A DNA stretch of 64,000 nucleotides from Dyella halodurans (GTDB lineage: Bacteria > Pseudomonadota > Gammaproteobacteria > Xanthomonadales > Rhodanobacteraceae). Below the pieces are notes generated by a model, which saw nothing but the letters and a program-made list of their open reading frames with translations, had not been told where the DNA came from and did not search any database. Made by a program: the position numbers and the translations under genes. Below, piece by piece: positions 17,047-25,324 of the stretch. The DNA is taken from positions 372,001 to 436,000 of the forward strand of contig NZ_JAPDPF010000002.1 in assembly GCF_026283925.1 (NCBI RefSeq), given 5' to 3'. How positions within the stretch are numbered: the first letter of the stretch is position 1; every line of letters begins with the position of its first letter.

Positions 17047-18006
17047 CTAGGCCGCCAGACGGTGCTCGTAGTGTAGCCGGGCCCGATCATCGAGAATCGC
17101 GTAGAGCGTGGCCAGATTATTCGGGTCTGGACTGAGCCAAGCATCGACATGCTCGGGCTTGATCGGGACGATGCGTCGGTCGTGGCCAGCGGCCAAAACT
17201 TCGGACGGCGGCTCGTCGGTGATGGCGGCAAACGAGAATAGGTCGGTTCTGTGGTCTGCACCTTTTGAGATGCTCCAAAGGCAGGCGACCAGCATCTCCT
17301 GGGGCGGCTTCGGATCGAATTCGAGAACGACGTTCTCTTCCTTTTCGCCGGGTTGCAGCTCCCTGCCCTCTAGTTTGTGACGTGACACATTTTCGTAGAA
17401 GCGGGTCACGATGATGATGCCGTGGTGGTGACCGAACAGCTTACCCCATGACTTTTCGAGGTTGTCGCGGCGGGCGTTGTACGTACCTGGGTATTGGCGT
17501 TCGGTCTTTTCATCTCAGCGTGGCAGGCGACACTGATACCGCATGGGCACGACGATGCGCTGCCCTTCCTTCTTGATCATCACTGGCGCCCACTCGCCCG
17601 GATAGATGCGTGAGTCCTTGTCGGCAGGTTCCGCGCGTGTCAGGTCGTGCTGAGCGGCCTTGAGCTTATTCGTGGCAATACGCTGGTCTTCGGCTGCCTT
17701 CTTGGTAGGCTTCGGGCCGGCGAGCACTCCCTCGGCTTTGGCCAGGCGCTCCTGTAGGGTGGCCACCTCTCTATAGAGTTTGTCGGCCAGGTCGAGGTCG
17801 CCCTCGGCTACCAGCTTGGCCAGCTCGAAGCCCTCCTCGCCCTGGGGCTTCCGGAATGCCTCACGCATGGCCTTGGGGATCTTGGTCCAGCCGCCGTCTT
17901 TGCGCTTCCCCCAGAACAGCTCGACGAAGCGCTTGATGCTGATGACTGCGCCCCATTCGCGGACGAACTTGTCGTAATCGGCTTCGATCTGGGCGGAATA
18001 GCACAT
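17047..18006 (-). pseudogene. SOS-response-associated peptidase (SRAP/YedK/HMCES) with in-frame stop
   Basis: Reading from 18006, the protein starts MCYSAQIEADY; the Cys right after Met is the catalytic residue that crosslinks abasic sites in ssDNA. The frame hits TGA at 17515-17517 after MRYQCRLPR, then continues in the same frame: PGTYNARRDNLE, FYENVSRH, FAAITDEPP, and AGHDRRIVPIKPEHVDAWL with the conserved Asn, Glu and His. The stop probably replaces a Trp codon (TGG to TGA). Without it the protein would be about 319 residues, normal for this branch. A GTG at 17407-17409 could restart only the C-terminal part. Likely a recent nonsense mutation; a sequencing error is the alternative. The family is often phage- or island-borne. 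Confidence 0.85.
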
Positions 18007-18058
18007 GGCCAGGTGCTCGGCTGACGGGCGGATGGCCCACGCGTGGATGAGAATAACG

Positions 18059-18361
18059 CTAGTACGCGCGACGGTCTTGTGGATGTTTCCACAGAGGAAT
18101 GGTGCGCCAGTGACATCGAGTCCAACGCTCAAGCTGCGCCTTGGCTTTCCAGAGGCTAGCGTACTTTGCGTAAAACTCCGGGCCGTCGCTCAGGCGGCCT
18201 TTCGGCCAGACGCAGGCGTACCACTGGCCCTGAATCGATTGAGCCACCAGGGCGTACTGAATGGTCTTTACCGGGTCGACCACGTGACCGTACCACCTCG
18301 CTTCCAGGGTCACCCCGGATACCTTGGGCTGGTCCCATTGGATGACGACGTGATCGCTCAT
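18059..18361 (-). CDS. Hypothetical protein upstream of SRAP
   Basis: A 100-residue protein starting MSDHVVIQWDQPK, with a beta-rich middle (WYGHVVDPVKTIQYALVAQS, QWYACVWPKG) and a basic aromatic tail. No transmembrane segment. It lies 52 bases upstream of the SRAP pseudogene on the same strand, so the two may have been one transcription unit. The ribosome site is weak and an upstream start is possible. Family not recognised. Confidence 0.5.
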   Translation of the reverse strand: MSDHVVIQWDQPKVSGVTLEARWYGHVVDPVKTIQYALVAQSIQGQWYACVWPKGRLSDGPEFYAKYASLWKAKAQLERWTRCHWRTIPLWKHPQDRRAY

Positions 18362-18562
18362 TCTTGGCACGGTACGCCGGAGCAGTCTCAACGGGCGCGA
18401 CCTGGGCAAAGGCACTTCGCGTCACCAGCCAAATACTACGTATTTGCCCGGCGACACTCAGGTAGATCACAGGCGGCCACCCGATGGGATGGCCTGATGA
18501 GCAACGCCCAAGAGCGGGTTTTGCAGGGGTAGTTGCGGGAGTTGAGCCAGGAGTGGCGGTGT

Positions 18563-18632
18563 AGCCCGCGGGAGCGGGCTATATGCAGGTGGCGGCTTCT
18601 ACGACAGCAAAAGGGCGTATCCGTCCTGCGGA
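18563..18632 (+). repeat. Dispersed hairpin repeat, copy 2
   Basis: Starts with AGCCCGC-GGGA-GCGGGCT, an inverted repeat, followed by a stretch related to 16440-16500 (shared blocks AGGGCGT, TCCGTC and TGCGG). It lies in the leader of the gene at 18736. Repeats of this GCCCGC-GCGGGC form may act as REP-like elements or phage intergenic hairpins. Confidence 0.5.
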
Positions 18633-18735
18633 CAACAGAAGCCTTGGGACTTCCTACAACCCTCCCTTGGCAGGCGTATCATCACTCAATTGCGTCGCAA
18701 CCCTGCCATCCTCACGACCCAAAAAGGGACAAGTC

Positions 18736-19686
18736 ATGAACCTGCGATGGACGCCGATATTTGGAGAATTTAGCGGCATTGATAGCAACGTCCTTACCTT
18801 CCACGGCAAGCCCACAAACTGGATCGACGCGGCAACAGGCAAGGAGCGCGATGATGGGGGCGCGGCCGGCTTCGCACTCTGCGATGCGCAATTTAGCGGC
18901 GGCACGATCTCGTTGAAGGCTATCTTCGAGGCGCCTACCTCACCTGCCAGCGTGTCCATAGCGCTTGCCGTCGATGTGGGAGCCTCAAAGTCCATAACGA
19001 TAGGCCTTGGGATTGCGGGGGCGCTCGTCGCCGCTGCAAGCAACGACGGGCGCGAATGGCGTCCAATACAGGGAGCCATGGTGGGCGTTGCGGAAACGAT
19101 CAAAGCGAACAAAGAATACGAGCTTTCCGTGACCATTATTGGGACTCGTGTACTCGTCAAAGTCAATGGCGCCCAGATGGTTGATTTTGTCTTGCCTAAT
19201 CCAGTAGCCGGGCTGCCCGTAGGCATGAATGTTCTCTCGAAATCGAAAGTAACCATCAGCGACTATGAGGTAAAGAGCGAAAAGCCGAAGGCTTTTATCG
19301 TCATGCAATTCTCTACTCCCTATAACGAGCTCTATAAGGAGGTGATTAAGAAAGTTTGTCTCGAATTTGATGTTGAGCCGGTGCGCGTAGATGAAATCTA
19401 CTCACAGGGCCTGATCATTCAGGACATCACGAGGCAGCTTACGGAAGCCGCGGTCGTCATTGCTGAGATTACTCCGACAAATGCGAATGTGTATTACGAA
19501 GTAGGTTATGCACACGCGATCAACAAACCGACGATTCTGATCGCCGATAAATCAATCAAGCTCCCCTTTGATGTTTCACCATTTCGCGTACTTATGTACG
19601 AGAACACGATCGACGGCAAAGGACGCGTCGAAGAAGGTCTTCGTCGACATCTGCAAGCAGTCTTTCGGCCAGGCCAACCAATCTAG
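18736..19686 (+). CDS. Lectin-like domain fused to nucleoside 2-deoxyribosyltransferase/TIR-like domain
   Basis: The ATG at 18736 follows AAAGGGAC; a longer frame upstream overlaps the hairpin repeat and is rejected. The product has 316 residues. Residues 1-180 form a beta-sandwich resembling concanavalin-like/DUF1080 domains (GGAAGFALCDAQFSGG, ISDYEV). Residues 185-316 resemble nucleoside 2-deoxyribosyltransferase-like domains: FIVMQFSTPYNELY, VDEIYSQGLIIQDI, AEITPTNANVYYEVGYAHA with the likely catalytic Glu255, and LPFDVSPFRV. Domains of this superfamily (related to TIR) act as NAD or nucleotide hydrolases in antiviral systems. A sensor plus effector design is plausible, sited in an island of phage debris. 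No partner gene is obvious. Confidence 0.8.
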   Translation: MNLRWTPIFGEFSGIDSNVLTFHGKPTNWIDAATGKERDDGGAAGFALCDAQFSGGTISLKAIFEAPTSPASVSIALAVDVGASKSITIGLGIAGALVAAASNDGREWRPIQGAMVGVAETIKANKEYELSVTIIGTRVLVKVNGAQMVDFVLPNPVAGLPVGMNVLSKSKVTISDYEVKSEKPKAFIVMQFSTPYNELYKEVIKKVCLEFDVEPVRVDEIYSQGLIIQDITRQLTEAAVVIAEITPTNANVYYEVGYAHAINKPTILIADKSIKLPFDVSPFRVLMYENTIDGKGRVEEGLRRHLQAVFRPGQPI

Positions 19687-19837
19687 TCAATTTTCCTGCC
19701 ACCGGTCCATGGAGATTTCTGACCTCGACGGCTGGCCGGACAGTGGCCTACGCCCTTCGAGACATGGAGCCAGAACGGATGGCGCAGTAGCCTCCTGCAG
19801 CTGTGTGCTGACATTCGACGAATCGGGAAGACAACTA

Positions 19838-20236
19838 ATGCCAAATGCGAAAGCAACGACATTTGCGGATCCTGCGGATATCGCGGCGTTTCAACGCGCA
19901 AAGGCGAGAGGGCTATCTGACGAAGAAGCTGCAGCTGTGGGAGACAACGGAGTCGGGCTGTGGGGCGCCGATACTACCTCCACTTCAGTTGCCATGTGCG
20001 CGCTCCCCAGGGACGTGTGGATGGCTAAATGGGGTAGCCAGGAGAACGCCGGTGGCAAGAGAGTCACCGTGTCCTACCAGGGCGTCACAGCGACCGGCGA
20101 ACTTCAAGACACGATGCCGCCCACCGGCAAAATTCACAACCGAGCCGGAATTGACCTCAACCCTGGCTTCTGCATTGCTCTGCATATAGCGGAAGGCGGA
20201 GCCTACGACCCAGTGTTCTGGGATTGGACTACATAG
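19838..20236 (+). CDS. RlpA-like double-psi beta-barrel domain protein (small)
   Basis: A 132-residue protein starting at an ATG after GGGAAG. The N-terminus is a soluble helix (ADIAAFQRAKARGLSDEEAA). The C-terminal 85 residues look like a double-psi beta barrel of the rare lipoprotein A/expansin type: ALPRDVWMAKWGS, VTVSYQGV, LQDTMPP and IDLNPGFCIALHI ending in PVFWDW. No signal peptide, unlike RlpA, so its location is unclear. It starts 151 bases after the fusion gene on the same strand. May be a phage- or toxin-associated wall-binding fragment (inference). Confidence 0.6.
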   Translation: MPNAKATTFADPADIAAFQRAKARGLSDEEAAAVGDNGVGLWGADTTSTSVAMCALPRDVWMAKWGSQENAGGKRVTVSYQGVTATGELQDTMPPTGKIHNRAGIDLNPGFCIALHIAEGGAYDPVFWDWTT

Positions 20237-20428
20237 CAACTGAAACCGCGCCGCAGCCGTCGACTCCCAAATACCATTCTCGGATCAGAGGATTTCGCGT
20301 CTCGCGGCGCCGCGTCTCCTCTTCGCCAGAACGGCTTACTCACCAGACGGCCCTAACACCACATTTTGCGCGGGCGCCGCGAATTGTTGAGGGCGGCACT
20401 TCCTAGGAACCTGTGCCGCCCTCGTGCA

Positions 20429-20680
20429 TCACTTCTTTGGACAGAGGATATCCAAGACGGCATCGCCTACGGCTTGGATTATCTGCCCAGTGAGCTTGCC
20501 ACCGAGCCATAGGGGAACAGCCGCCGCGATAAGCGCGAGTGCATCAGCAATTAGCTTCTTATTGCCGCACACATCGAAACCAACTGTATTGGCGTGGATG
20601 CTATTGTTCTTTATGTGCGCTTGTACATCTTGACGCAGCTGGTTGATTGCATCTGCGCTGAGTATCTGGACGTTGGCCAC
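20429..20680 (-). CDS. Small hydrophobic protein, unknown (possibly phage-related)
   Basis: An 83-residue protein. GTG is chosen as start because it follows an AGGGAGG ribosome site by 6 bases; the longer upstream frame has none. The N-terminal half is a charged helix (SADAINQLRQDVQAHI). The C-terminal half is strongly hydrophobic and amphipathic (LIADALALIAAAVPLWLGG, QIIQAVGDAVLDIL), ending CPKK. It has two cysteines. Size and shape would fit a membrane-active peptide, holin-like or bacteriocin-like, but no family was recognised. It lies on the same strand as, and downstream of, the zot remnant. Confidence 0.55.
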   Translation of the reverse strand: MANVQILSADAINQLRQDVQAHIKNNSIHANTVGFDVCGNKKLIADALALIAAAVPLWLGGKLTGQIIQAVGDAVLDILCPKK

Positions 20681-21009
20681 GGTTAACCTCCCTCGGTCGC
20701 GATGGAATGAGCGATCAGGTGAGTTGGCGCGACGACACAACTCGGGACCGGGGCGGTGGCTGGACGCTACAACCTCCACCATAGAGGATTCGTGAAGGGT
20801 CGGAAGAGACGCTCCCAGCGTGTCCGTAAGGCCACTAGACGACAACGCCCTTTTGTCTACCAATGACCGTCAGGCGCGATGAGAAGAAATGGCAGCGCGC
20901 AACAAGCGCCAGGCGTGCAGGAGGCCGTAGCAGCTCGCGTTCGCGCCGATCACCGCGGCCACACCTTCCGAAATCAGGCCGAGGTCGGCCAGTAGCGCAA
21001 CAATCGGCA
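20681..21009. other. Intergenic stretch between small gene and zot remnant
   Basis: About 330 bases; overlapping frames on both strands are shadow-like. No gene, repeat or hairpin recognised. Confidence 0.4.
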
Positions 21010-21516
21010 TCAGCGCATTCCCCTGGCAATTTGGTGTTGTGGCGGGCTGTAGTCCTGCGGAATGCCGGTCTTAGGCCAGTAGCCACTCGAATCGGCCACG
21101 GTAGCCGCGGGGGCCGTCGCGGGTGCTTCCTGCTGCTCCCGGTCCGGTCGGCGCATCTCGCGATCCAGGGGCTTGCGGAAGGGGTAGTAGAGGCCGTCGC
21201 GTGCGATCGAACGGCAAACACCCGGATCTGTCTCGTATTTCGTGCCCTGCTCCGTGTGACAGGTGCAGCGGCCATCATCGACGGCAATGCAGAACAGCTC
21301 GGGCACGCCTTGCACGGGCAACTGATCGTAGGCCGGCGCGGTCCATGGCTGGCCTTTCACGCGCGGCTTGATCCAACTGGCGAAGTCACGGCGGCGCAAA
21401 TCGTCGTCGGCGTCCTTGGATGAGCAAACCATTTCCCGGTCGTGTACCAGCGAGTCTCGCCACGATCCTTCCTTTGGCCCCGACACCGTCGGTGGTTGAC
21501 GACGCGTAGCAATCAC
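21010..21516 (-). pseudogene. zot: Inovirus Zot (phage assembly ATPase) C-terminal remnant
   Basis: Minus-strand coding remnant of about 168 residues. It matches the periplasmic C-terminal part of zonula-occludens-toxin-like assembly proteins of Xanthomonas-type filamentous phages: FASWIKPRVKGQPWTAPAYD, PELFCIAVDDGRCTCH, EQGTKYETDPGVC and ARDGLYYPFRKP. The N-terminal Walker ATPase domain and transmembrane helix are missing, and similarity stops near 21500, where a plus-strand remnant begins. This marks a degraded filamentous prophage, consistent with the dif-like site 5 kb away. Confidence 0.75.
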
Positions 21517-21526
21517 GGATGATCAC

Positions 21527-21865
21527 GTGACATCCTTGTGGACGTACGACGCCAGGACCGTTCTGGAGAATGGCAAAGCCACCGGCCTCCTCATGACTGT
21601 TTCGATGGAAAGCAAGGATGTCCCGGGCCACTCCGGCATTGCCTACAACAAAGAGGTTGCGCGCTTGCAGGTGGACTGTAAGCAGCACACAGCCAGCGTG
21701 CTCGAGAATTCGTACTTGGATTCCACTGGCGTCAACGGCGGCAGCGTCGTCCAGTCGGGTTCCTATACCGAGAAGAGGCCCGTCGTCATCGTGCCCGAGT
21801 CCATGCTAGACAAAGGTATCGATGCCCTCTGTCAGGCTCCGAATGCAGCGCTGAAGCACGGCTAG
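21527..21865 (+). pseudogene. Surface-adhesin-E-like domain, 5' truncated
   Basis: A 112-residue frame from a GTG without ribosome site. The content resembles the surface-adhesin protein E family: SLWTYDARTVLENG, VARLQVDCKQHTASVLENSY, then RPVVIVPESMLDKG and a final Cys. Members carry an N-terminal signal peptide, absent here, and the frame begins where the zot remnant ends. Probably the mature part of a secreted protein cut by a deletion. It may still be translated, but export would fail. Confidence 0.45.
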
Positions 21866-22082
21866 CAAATATCCCCATCATGGTGAGATGGCTCTAGTTC
21901 GTCACGCATACTGAATGCGTTACGGCGACTGTTAAGCGACGCCTTGCCATCCCTCGATTGAGTTCGCCAACACCCAAACTAACTCCGTCGTTGGTAGCCG
22001 ATTCGGGAGCGCCAACTAGCGACCACGATGGCGAATGATCGCAGGATCGGGCGAGTGGCCGTTCGGGCCTCGGCTGCCGTTT

Positions 22083-22346
22083 TCAGCCCTTGGGACGGCG
22101 GCGGCCAGGAGAGGAGGATTTGACCGATCCCTTTTTCGACCTCTTGCGTGCAGCGCGCGCAGTCGGCGGTGGTGTGCCTTGCCACTTGGCGATGGTCGCC
22201 TCCAACGCTTCCACCCGCCCTGCTTATTCTGCGGCCGTCTGCTCGGCGGTTCGCACCGATTCCAGCAAACCCCGTTCATGGCCTTCGAGTTGGGCGATGT
22301 GCTTTTCGCGATCGCGCAGTTCCCGTTCCTTACCGTTAGGCTTACA
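22083..22346 (-). pseudogene. Coiled-coil protein 3' remnant (KfrA-like) with internal stop
   Basis: Minus-strand frame with coding composition: KERELRDREKHIAQLEGHER, SVRTAEQTAAE, stop TAA at 22224-22226, then GRVEALEATIAKWQG and a Lys/Arg-rich end (RKRSKKGSVKSSSPGRRR). This is the profile of the C-terminus of plasmid KfrA-like or similar DNA-binding coiled-coil proteins. The 5' part is missing. Family assignment is tentative. Confidence 0.4.
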
Positions 22347-23151
22347 GCTTCAACAATTGCTAGCTCGCCACCCCGTGGACATCCATCGGCGTACGGCATC
22401 TTCGCAATGTTGTACTCGCACGAGGCAAGCGGCCACAGAACGAAAGTGGTATGAGTTTTGGTGGCGCCGCCAGAAAATAACGTACAACGCCCATCGAAAT
22501 ACTGGTAGGCATTCGGCTTAGGACATCCAAGGACAATGTCTGGCATCTACAGCCTCAGGTCGGGAGCCTTAAGTAAAAATACTTGGCTCAACCACACTTT
22601 TTTACTGATGCCATCGTCGCGTCCTAAGGCGTAAGCTTTGTGAGGCAATGTGCCATAACGTTTCACGTGAGGAGCCGTATGCGGCAATTCACTCTTCCCG
22701 CGTGAACTGAAAATCGAAAGCGCTCGTCCTCTCATTTGGCTGATGCTCGCCGACAAGAGCGCAGGCAAACACAGGCTTGCGGTCAGTTCGTCTGTTCAAT
22801 CAACTAGTGCGTCAAGCAACCAGCGTCCGACCGACCTCTCATTGGTCATTCGAGTGGCACGACTTTCGTACAGAAAGGATTTCCTAGCGACCCGTCATTC
22901 GCCTGGCACCGGATGTTTCCGCTGACTCCCTACCTGTCGATGGCATCCCGTGGGGAGTGTGGATGCATGGAATCTTCGCGGCGACACTCATTTGTATGAC
23001 GAGTAACTACCACCACTCCCGGCCATCGCGAACAAGGGCTACCGCTCATCGGTCGCAGCATGAAGCCAAATGGGAGCAGAGTCTCGCCAAGCCCGTTTGA
23101 GGGAAGTATGGAGTTCTAGCTGCGCGACATATTCCTGCTAAGGAGAATTGC
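22347..23151. other. Non-coding stretch at the right edge of the island
   Basis: About 800 bases with no supported gene. Near 22668 a short run GTGAGGAGCCGTATGCGG recalls group II intron sequence but lacks the rest of that element. The end holds the promoter region and AAGGAG ribosome site of the protease gene at 23152. Confidence 0.4.
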
Positions 23152-24306
23152 ATGGCAACCACCAAGAGCAGTGATCGAAAGCTCAACAAACCGCCGCTCT
23201 CTATCGACGAAGTCGTTCTGCGAGACAATATTGCCGCCACCAAGAAGCCGCCGGCGGATACGATCGCGCTATTGACGACGCGGCGCTTGATGTTGAGCGG
23301 CCCCAAAGATCTTCCTAAGGAGCTCCAAAAGGCACTGAGTGACATGAAGCGGGCCGAGCCCGGACTATCCCTGCCATTGCCGCCGTCGACCATCATCGGC
23401 CTGCCCGGCAACACTGGTGAACGAGTCCCTCACAAGGCGCTTGCGGCAAGCGCGGGCACATCTTCGAGCGGCCAGCCATTCAAGCCCGATTGGGCGCCCT
23501 TGGTGTACCACCCCAAGATTGGAGCCAAGCCCAGACAGAAATATCTTCGAGGCTTGGGTGGGCGGCGAATCGTGCCGACGGATAACCAGAGTTTCATCTA
23601 TGGCTCGGACGATCGGCGCGTGTTCTATCCGTCCGGTTATCCGTGGCGCTGTATCGGCAGGGTTGATGTGTACCCGAATGCCGATGCAGACAATTTCTCG
23701 AGCTGGGGTAGCGGCGTGCTCATCGGAGACCGACTTGTGCTCACCGCCGGTCATGTTCCGCCGGTCAACCCCGCGCCGGGCACGTGGAAGATGCGCTTCA
23801 CGGCCGGTATGTACAACGGCTCTGCCGTCGATGGCCCGGGCGCTGTCTCCTATGTATCCGACTTCAAGGGATACACCGGCGGGCTCTCTGGCGTTGATTA
23901 CGCGGTACTCCGGCTGTACGAACCACTTGGAACTCACATGGGTTACTTTGGTTGGAAAACCTATGACGACAGCTGGACCGGCGGGGACTACTGGTGGTTG
24001 GCAGGATACCCATTCGACATTGCAGCAGAAAACAGCCCATCCTATCAGGCGGGGATCGCGGTCCTTGACCAGGACTCAGACCAAGGCGGCCTGGAGCTTG
24101 AGCATCATGGCGATACTGCCAGCGGCGATTCCGGCGGCCCATTCTGGGGTTTCTGGGACGAAGGTCCGTACGTCGTCGGTACGGTAAGCGGCCACGAACA
24201 CGTCAGCGGCCCTTCCTGGGCTGGTGGCGAGGACAACAACATCGCTGCGGGAGGAAGTCCGCTGTCGAACTTACTCGCTTGGGCACGTAGCAACTGGCCG
24301 GCCTGA
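23152..24306 (+). CDS. V8-like/trypsin-like serine protease
   Basis: A 384-residue protease of the chymotrypsin fold (glutamyl endopeptidase-like). Catalytic triad: His201 in LTAGHVPP, Asp249 in GVDYAVLRL and Ser327 in SGDSGGPFWG. An N-terminal region of about 150 residues probably acts as propeptide. The first 40 residues are charged and lack a Sec signal, which is odd for this family. AAGGAG precedes the ATG. It converges with the terpene genes, ending one base before the stop of the isoprenoid-synthase-like gene. Likely acts on extracellular protein if exported by another route. Confidence 0.88.
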   Translation: MATTKSSDRKLNKPPLSIDEVVLRDNIAATKKPPADTIALLTTRRLMLSGPKDLPKELQKALSDMKRAEPGLSLPLPPSTIIGLPGNTGERVPHKALAASAGTSSSGQPFKPDWAPLVYHPKIGAKPRQKYLRGLGGRRIVPTDNQSFIYGSDDRRVFYPSGYPWRCIGRVDVYPNADADNFSSWGSGVLIGDRLVLTAGHVPPVNPAPGTWKMRFTAGMYNGSAVDGPGAVSYVSDFKGYTGGLSGVDYAVLRLYEPLGTHMGYFGWKTYDDSWTGGDYWWLAGYPFDIAAENSPSYQAGIAVLDQDSDQGGLELEHHGDTASGDSGGPFWGFWDEGPYVVGTVSGHEHVSGPSWAGGEDNNIAAGGSPLSNLLAWARSNWPA

Positions 24307-24307
24307 G

Positions 24308-25324
24308 TCAGTCTGGGAACTCCTCCAGCCATGCGTGGACGATGGCCTGGAAGGACCGCACGAACGCTGAGCCATAATCGTCGGCGATCTCGCGGAGCTG
24401 GAAGAGCCGGAGCGCTAGGCGGCGCGCTTCGGCTTCCGCGAGACCACCGTCCACAACGCGTCGCAAGGCATCTTCAATGTTCCGGGGCACATCATAACTG
24501 GCACGAGCCAGCCACCAAAGTGGTCGGCTCCAATTGCCGGCCACCCAGTCTTCGTGAATGTCAGCCAAGTCGTCTGCTATCCAGATTGCCTCGCCGGCAA
24601 TGCGTGCTGAGGCGACTGTCGCTGCGCGACGCCCGTCACCTCTATTCGGAGCAGCCAATAAGGCCAGACGGGACAACGTGGCTGTGGGCAGCGCACTCTT
24701 GCGCCGAAGAGCGCGCCAAACGGCAAGCGTTGGACTCGAATGGTCGCGCAGGTTAGCGCCAGACTCACACTCGGCAAGGTGCATGGCGTGCAGTTGTGCT
24801 CCGAGTGCTGCATGCCCATGGCGGTCGCCGCCAAGTCGCCGGGACCGAGCAAGGAACTCCACAATCAACGCCATAAGCGCATCGATTGCGACATCTCCAC
24901 TAAGTTTCATCTTCGGTGGCATTTCCGACAGATGTGCCGCGAGAAAGGTTGGAGTGACGTACTGGCTCAGGAGCACTGCGCGGTCAGAGAAGCGATCCAG
25001 AATCCGATCGAACAGTACAATGCCAAGGTTAAAGAGCGCGCCAGCATGGCAGACCTGTGGTCGTAGCGACGCGGGCGTTCCGGCTAGAAAGGCGAGGCCT
25101 TCGGCTTGCTGCCACCCGTAGCCAAGGATTCGGGTGAGCGCGGGCTCGGTTAAATCGAGAGACCGTGCCCCCTCTTTGAGAAGATCTGCGTCACCAAGCG
25201 CTCTTGGTAGCAAACGCTGGCCGGCTGCGTAGGCGCCCTGACGGACTCGTAGCTCGCGATGCGGTGGCAGCAGGACGCCCGCGCCGTCGAGGATCTCACT
25301 GACCACTTGTCGCAGCTCACTCAT
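24308..25324 (-). CDS. Class I isoprenoid-synthase-like protein of a terpene pair
   Basis: Start chosen at the ATG that overlaps the upstream stop (ATGA, 25321-25324), implying translational coupling; 338 residues. All-helical. Two Asp-rich motifs sit where class I terpene or prenyl synthases bind Mg-diphosphate: VLFDRILDRFSD about one third into the chain, and IWIADDLADIHEDW in the C-terminal third. The second resembles the second Asp-rich motif of prenyl or squalene synthase-type enzymes. Length fits a single alpha domain. The upstream partner is a class II cyclase-like gene, so this one probably ionises a cyclised prenyl diphosphate or supplies the precursor. Assignment is by motif only. 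Confidence 0.65.
   Translation of the reverse strand: MSELRQVVSEILDGAGVLLPPHRELRVRQGAYAAGQRLLPRALGDADLLKEGARSLDLTEPALTRILGYGWQQAEGLAFLAGTPASLRPQVCHAGALFNLGIVLFDRILDRFSDRAVLLSQYVTPTFLAAHLSEMPPKMKLSGDVAIDALMALIVEFLARSRRLGGDRHGHAALGAQLHAMHLAECESGANLRDHSSPTLAVWRALRRKSALPTATLSRLALLAAPNRGDGRRAATVASARIAGEAIWIADDLADIHEDWVAGNWSRPLWWLARASYDVPRNIEDALRRVVDGGLAEAEARRLALRLFQLREIADDYGSAFVRSFQAIVHAWLEEFPD

Noticed and set aside
20835-21423. Overlapping open frames opposite the zot remnant
   Set aside because: Arg/Ser/Pro-rich shadows of the minus-strand zot coding sequence in a GC-rich stretch.
22660-22700. Group II intron-like motif GGAGCCGTATGCGG
   Set aside because: Only one short block matches; the paired downstream block and any reverse transcriptase are missing.
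22547-22768. Minus-strand open frame right of the coiled-coil remnant
   Set aside because: Short, AT/GC-mixed, no ribosome site and no recognisable motif.
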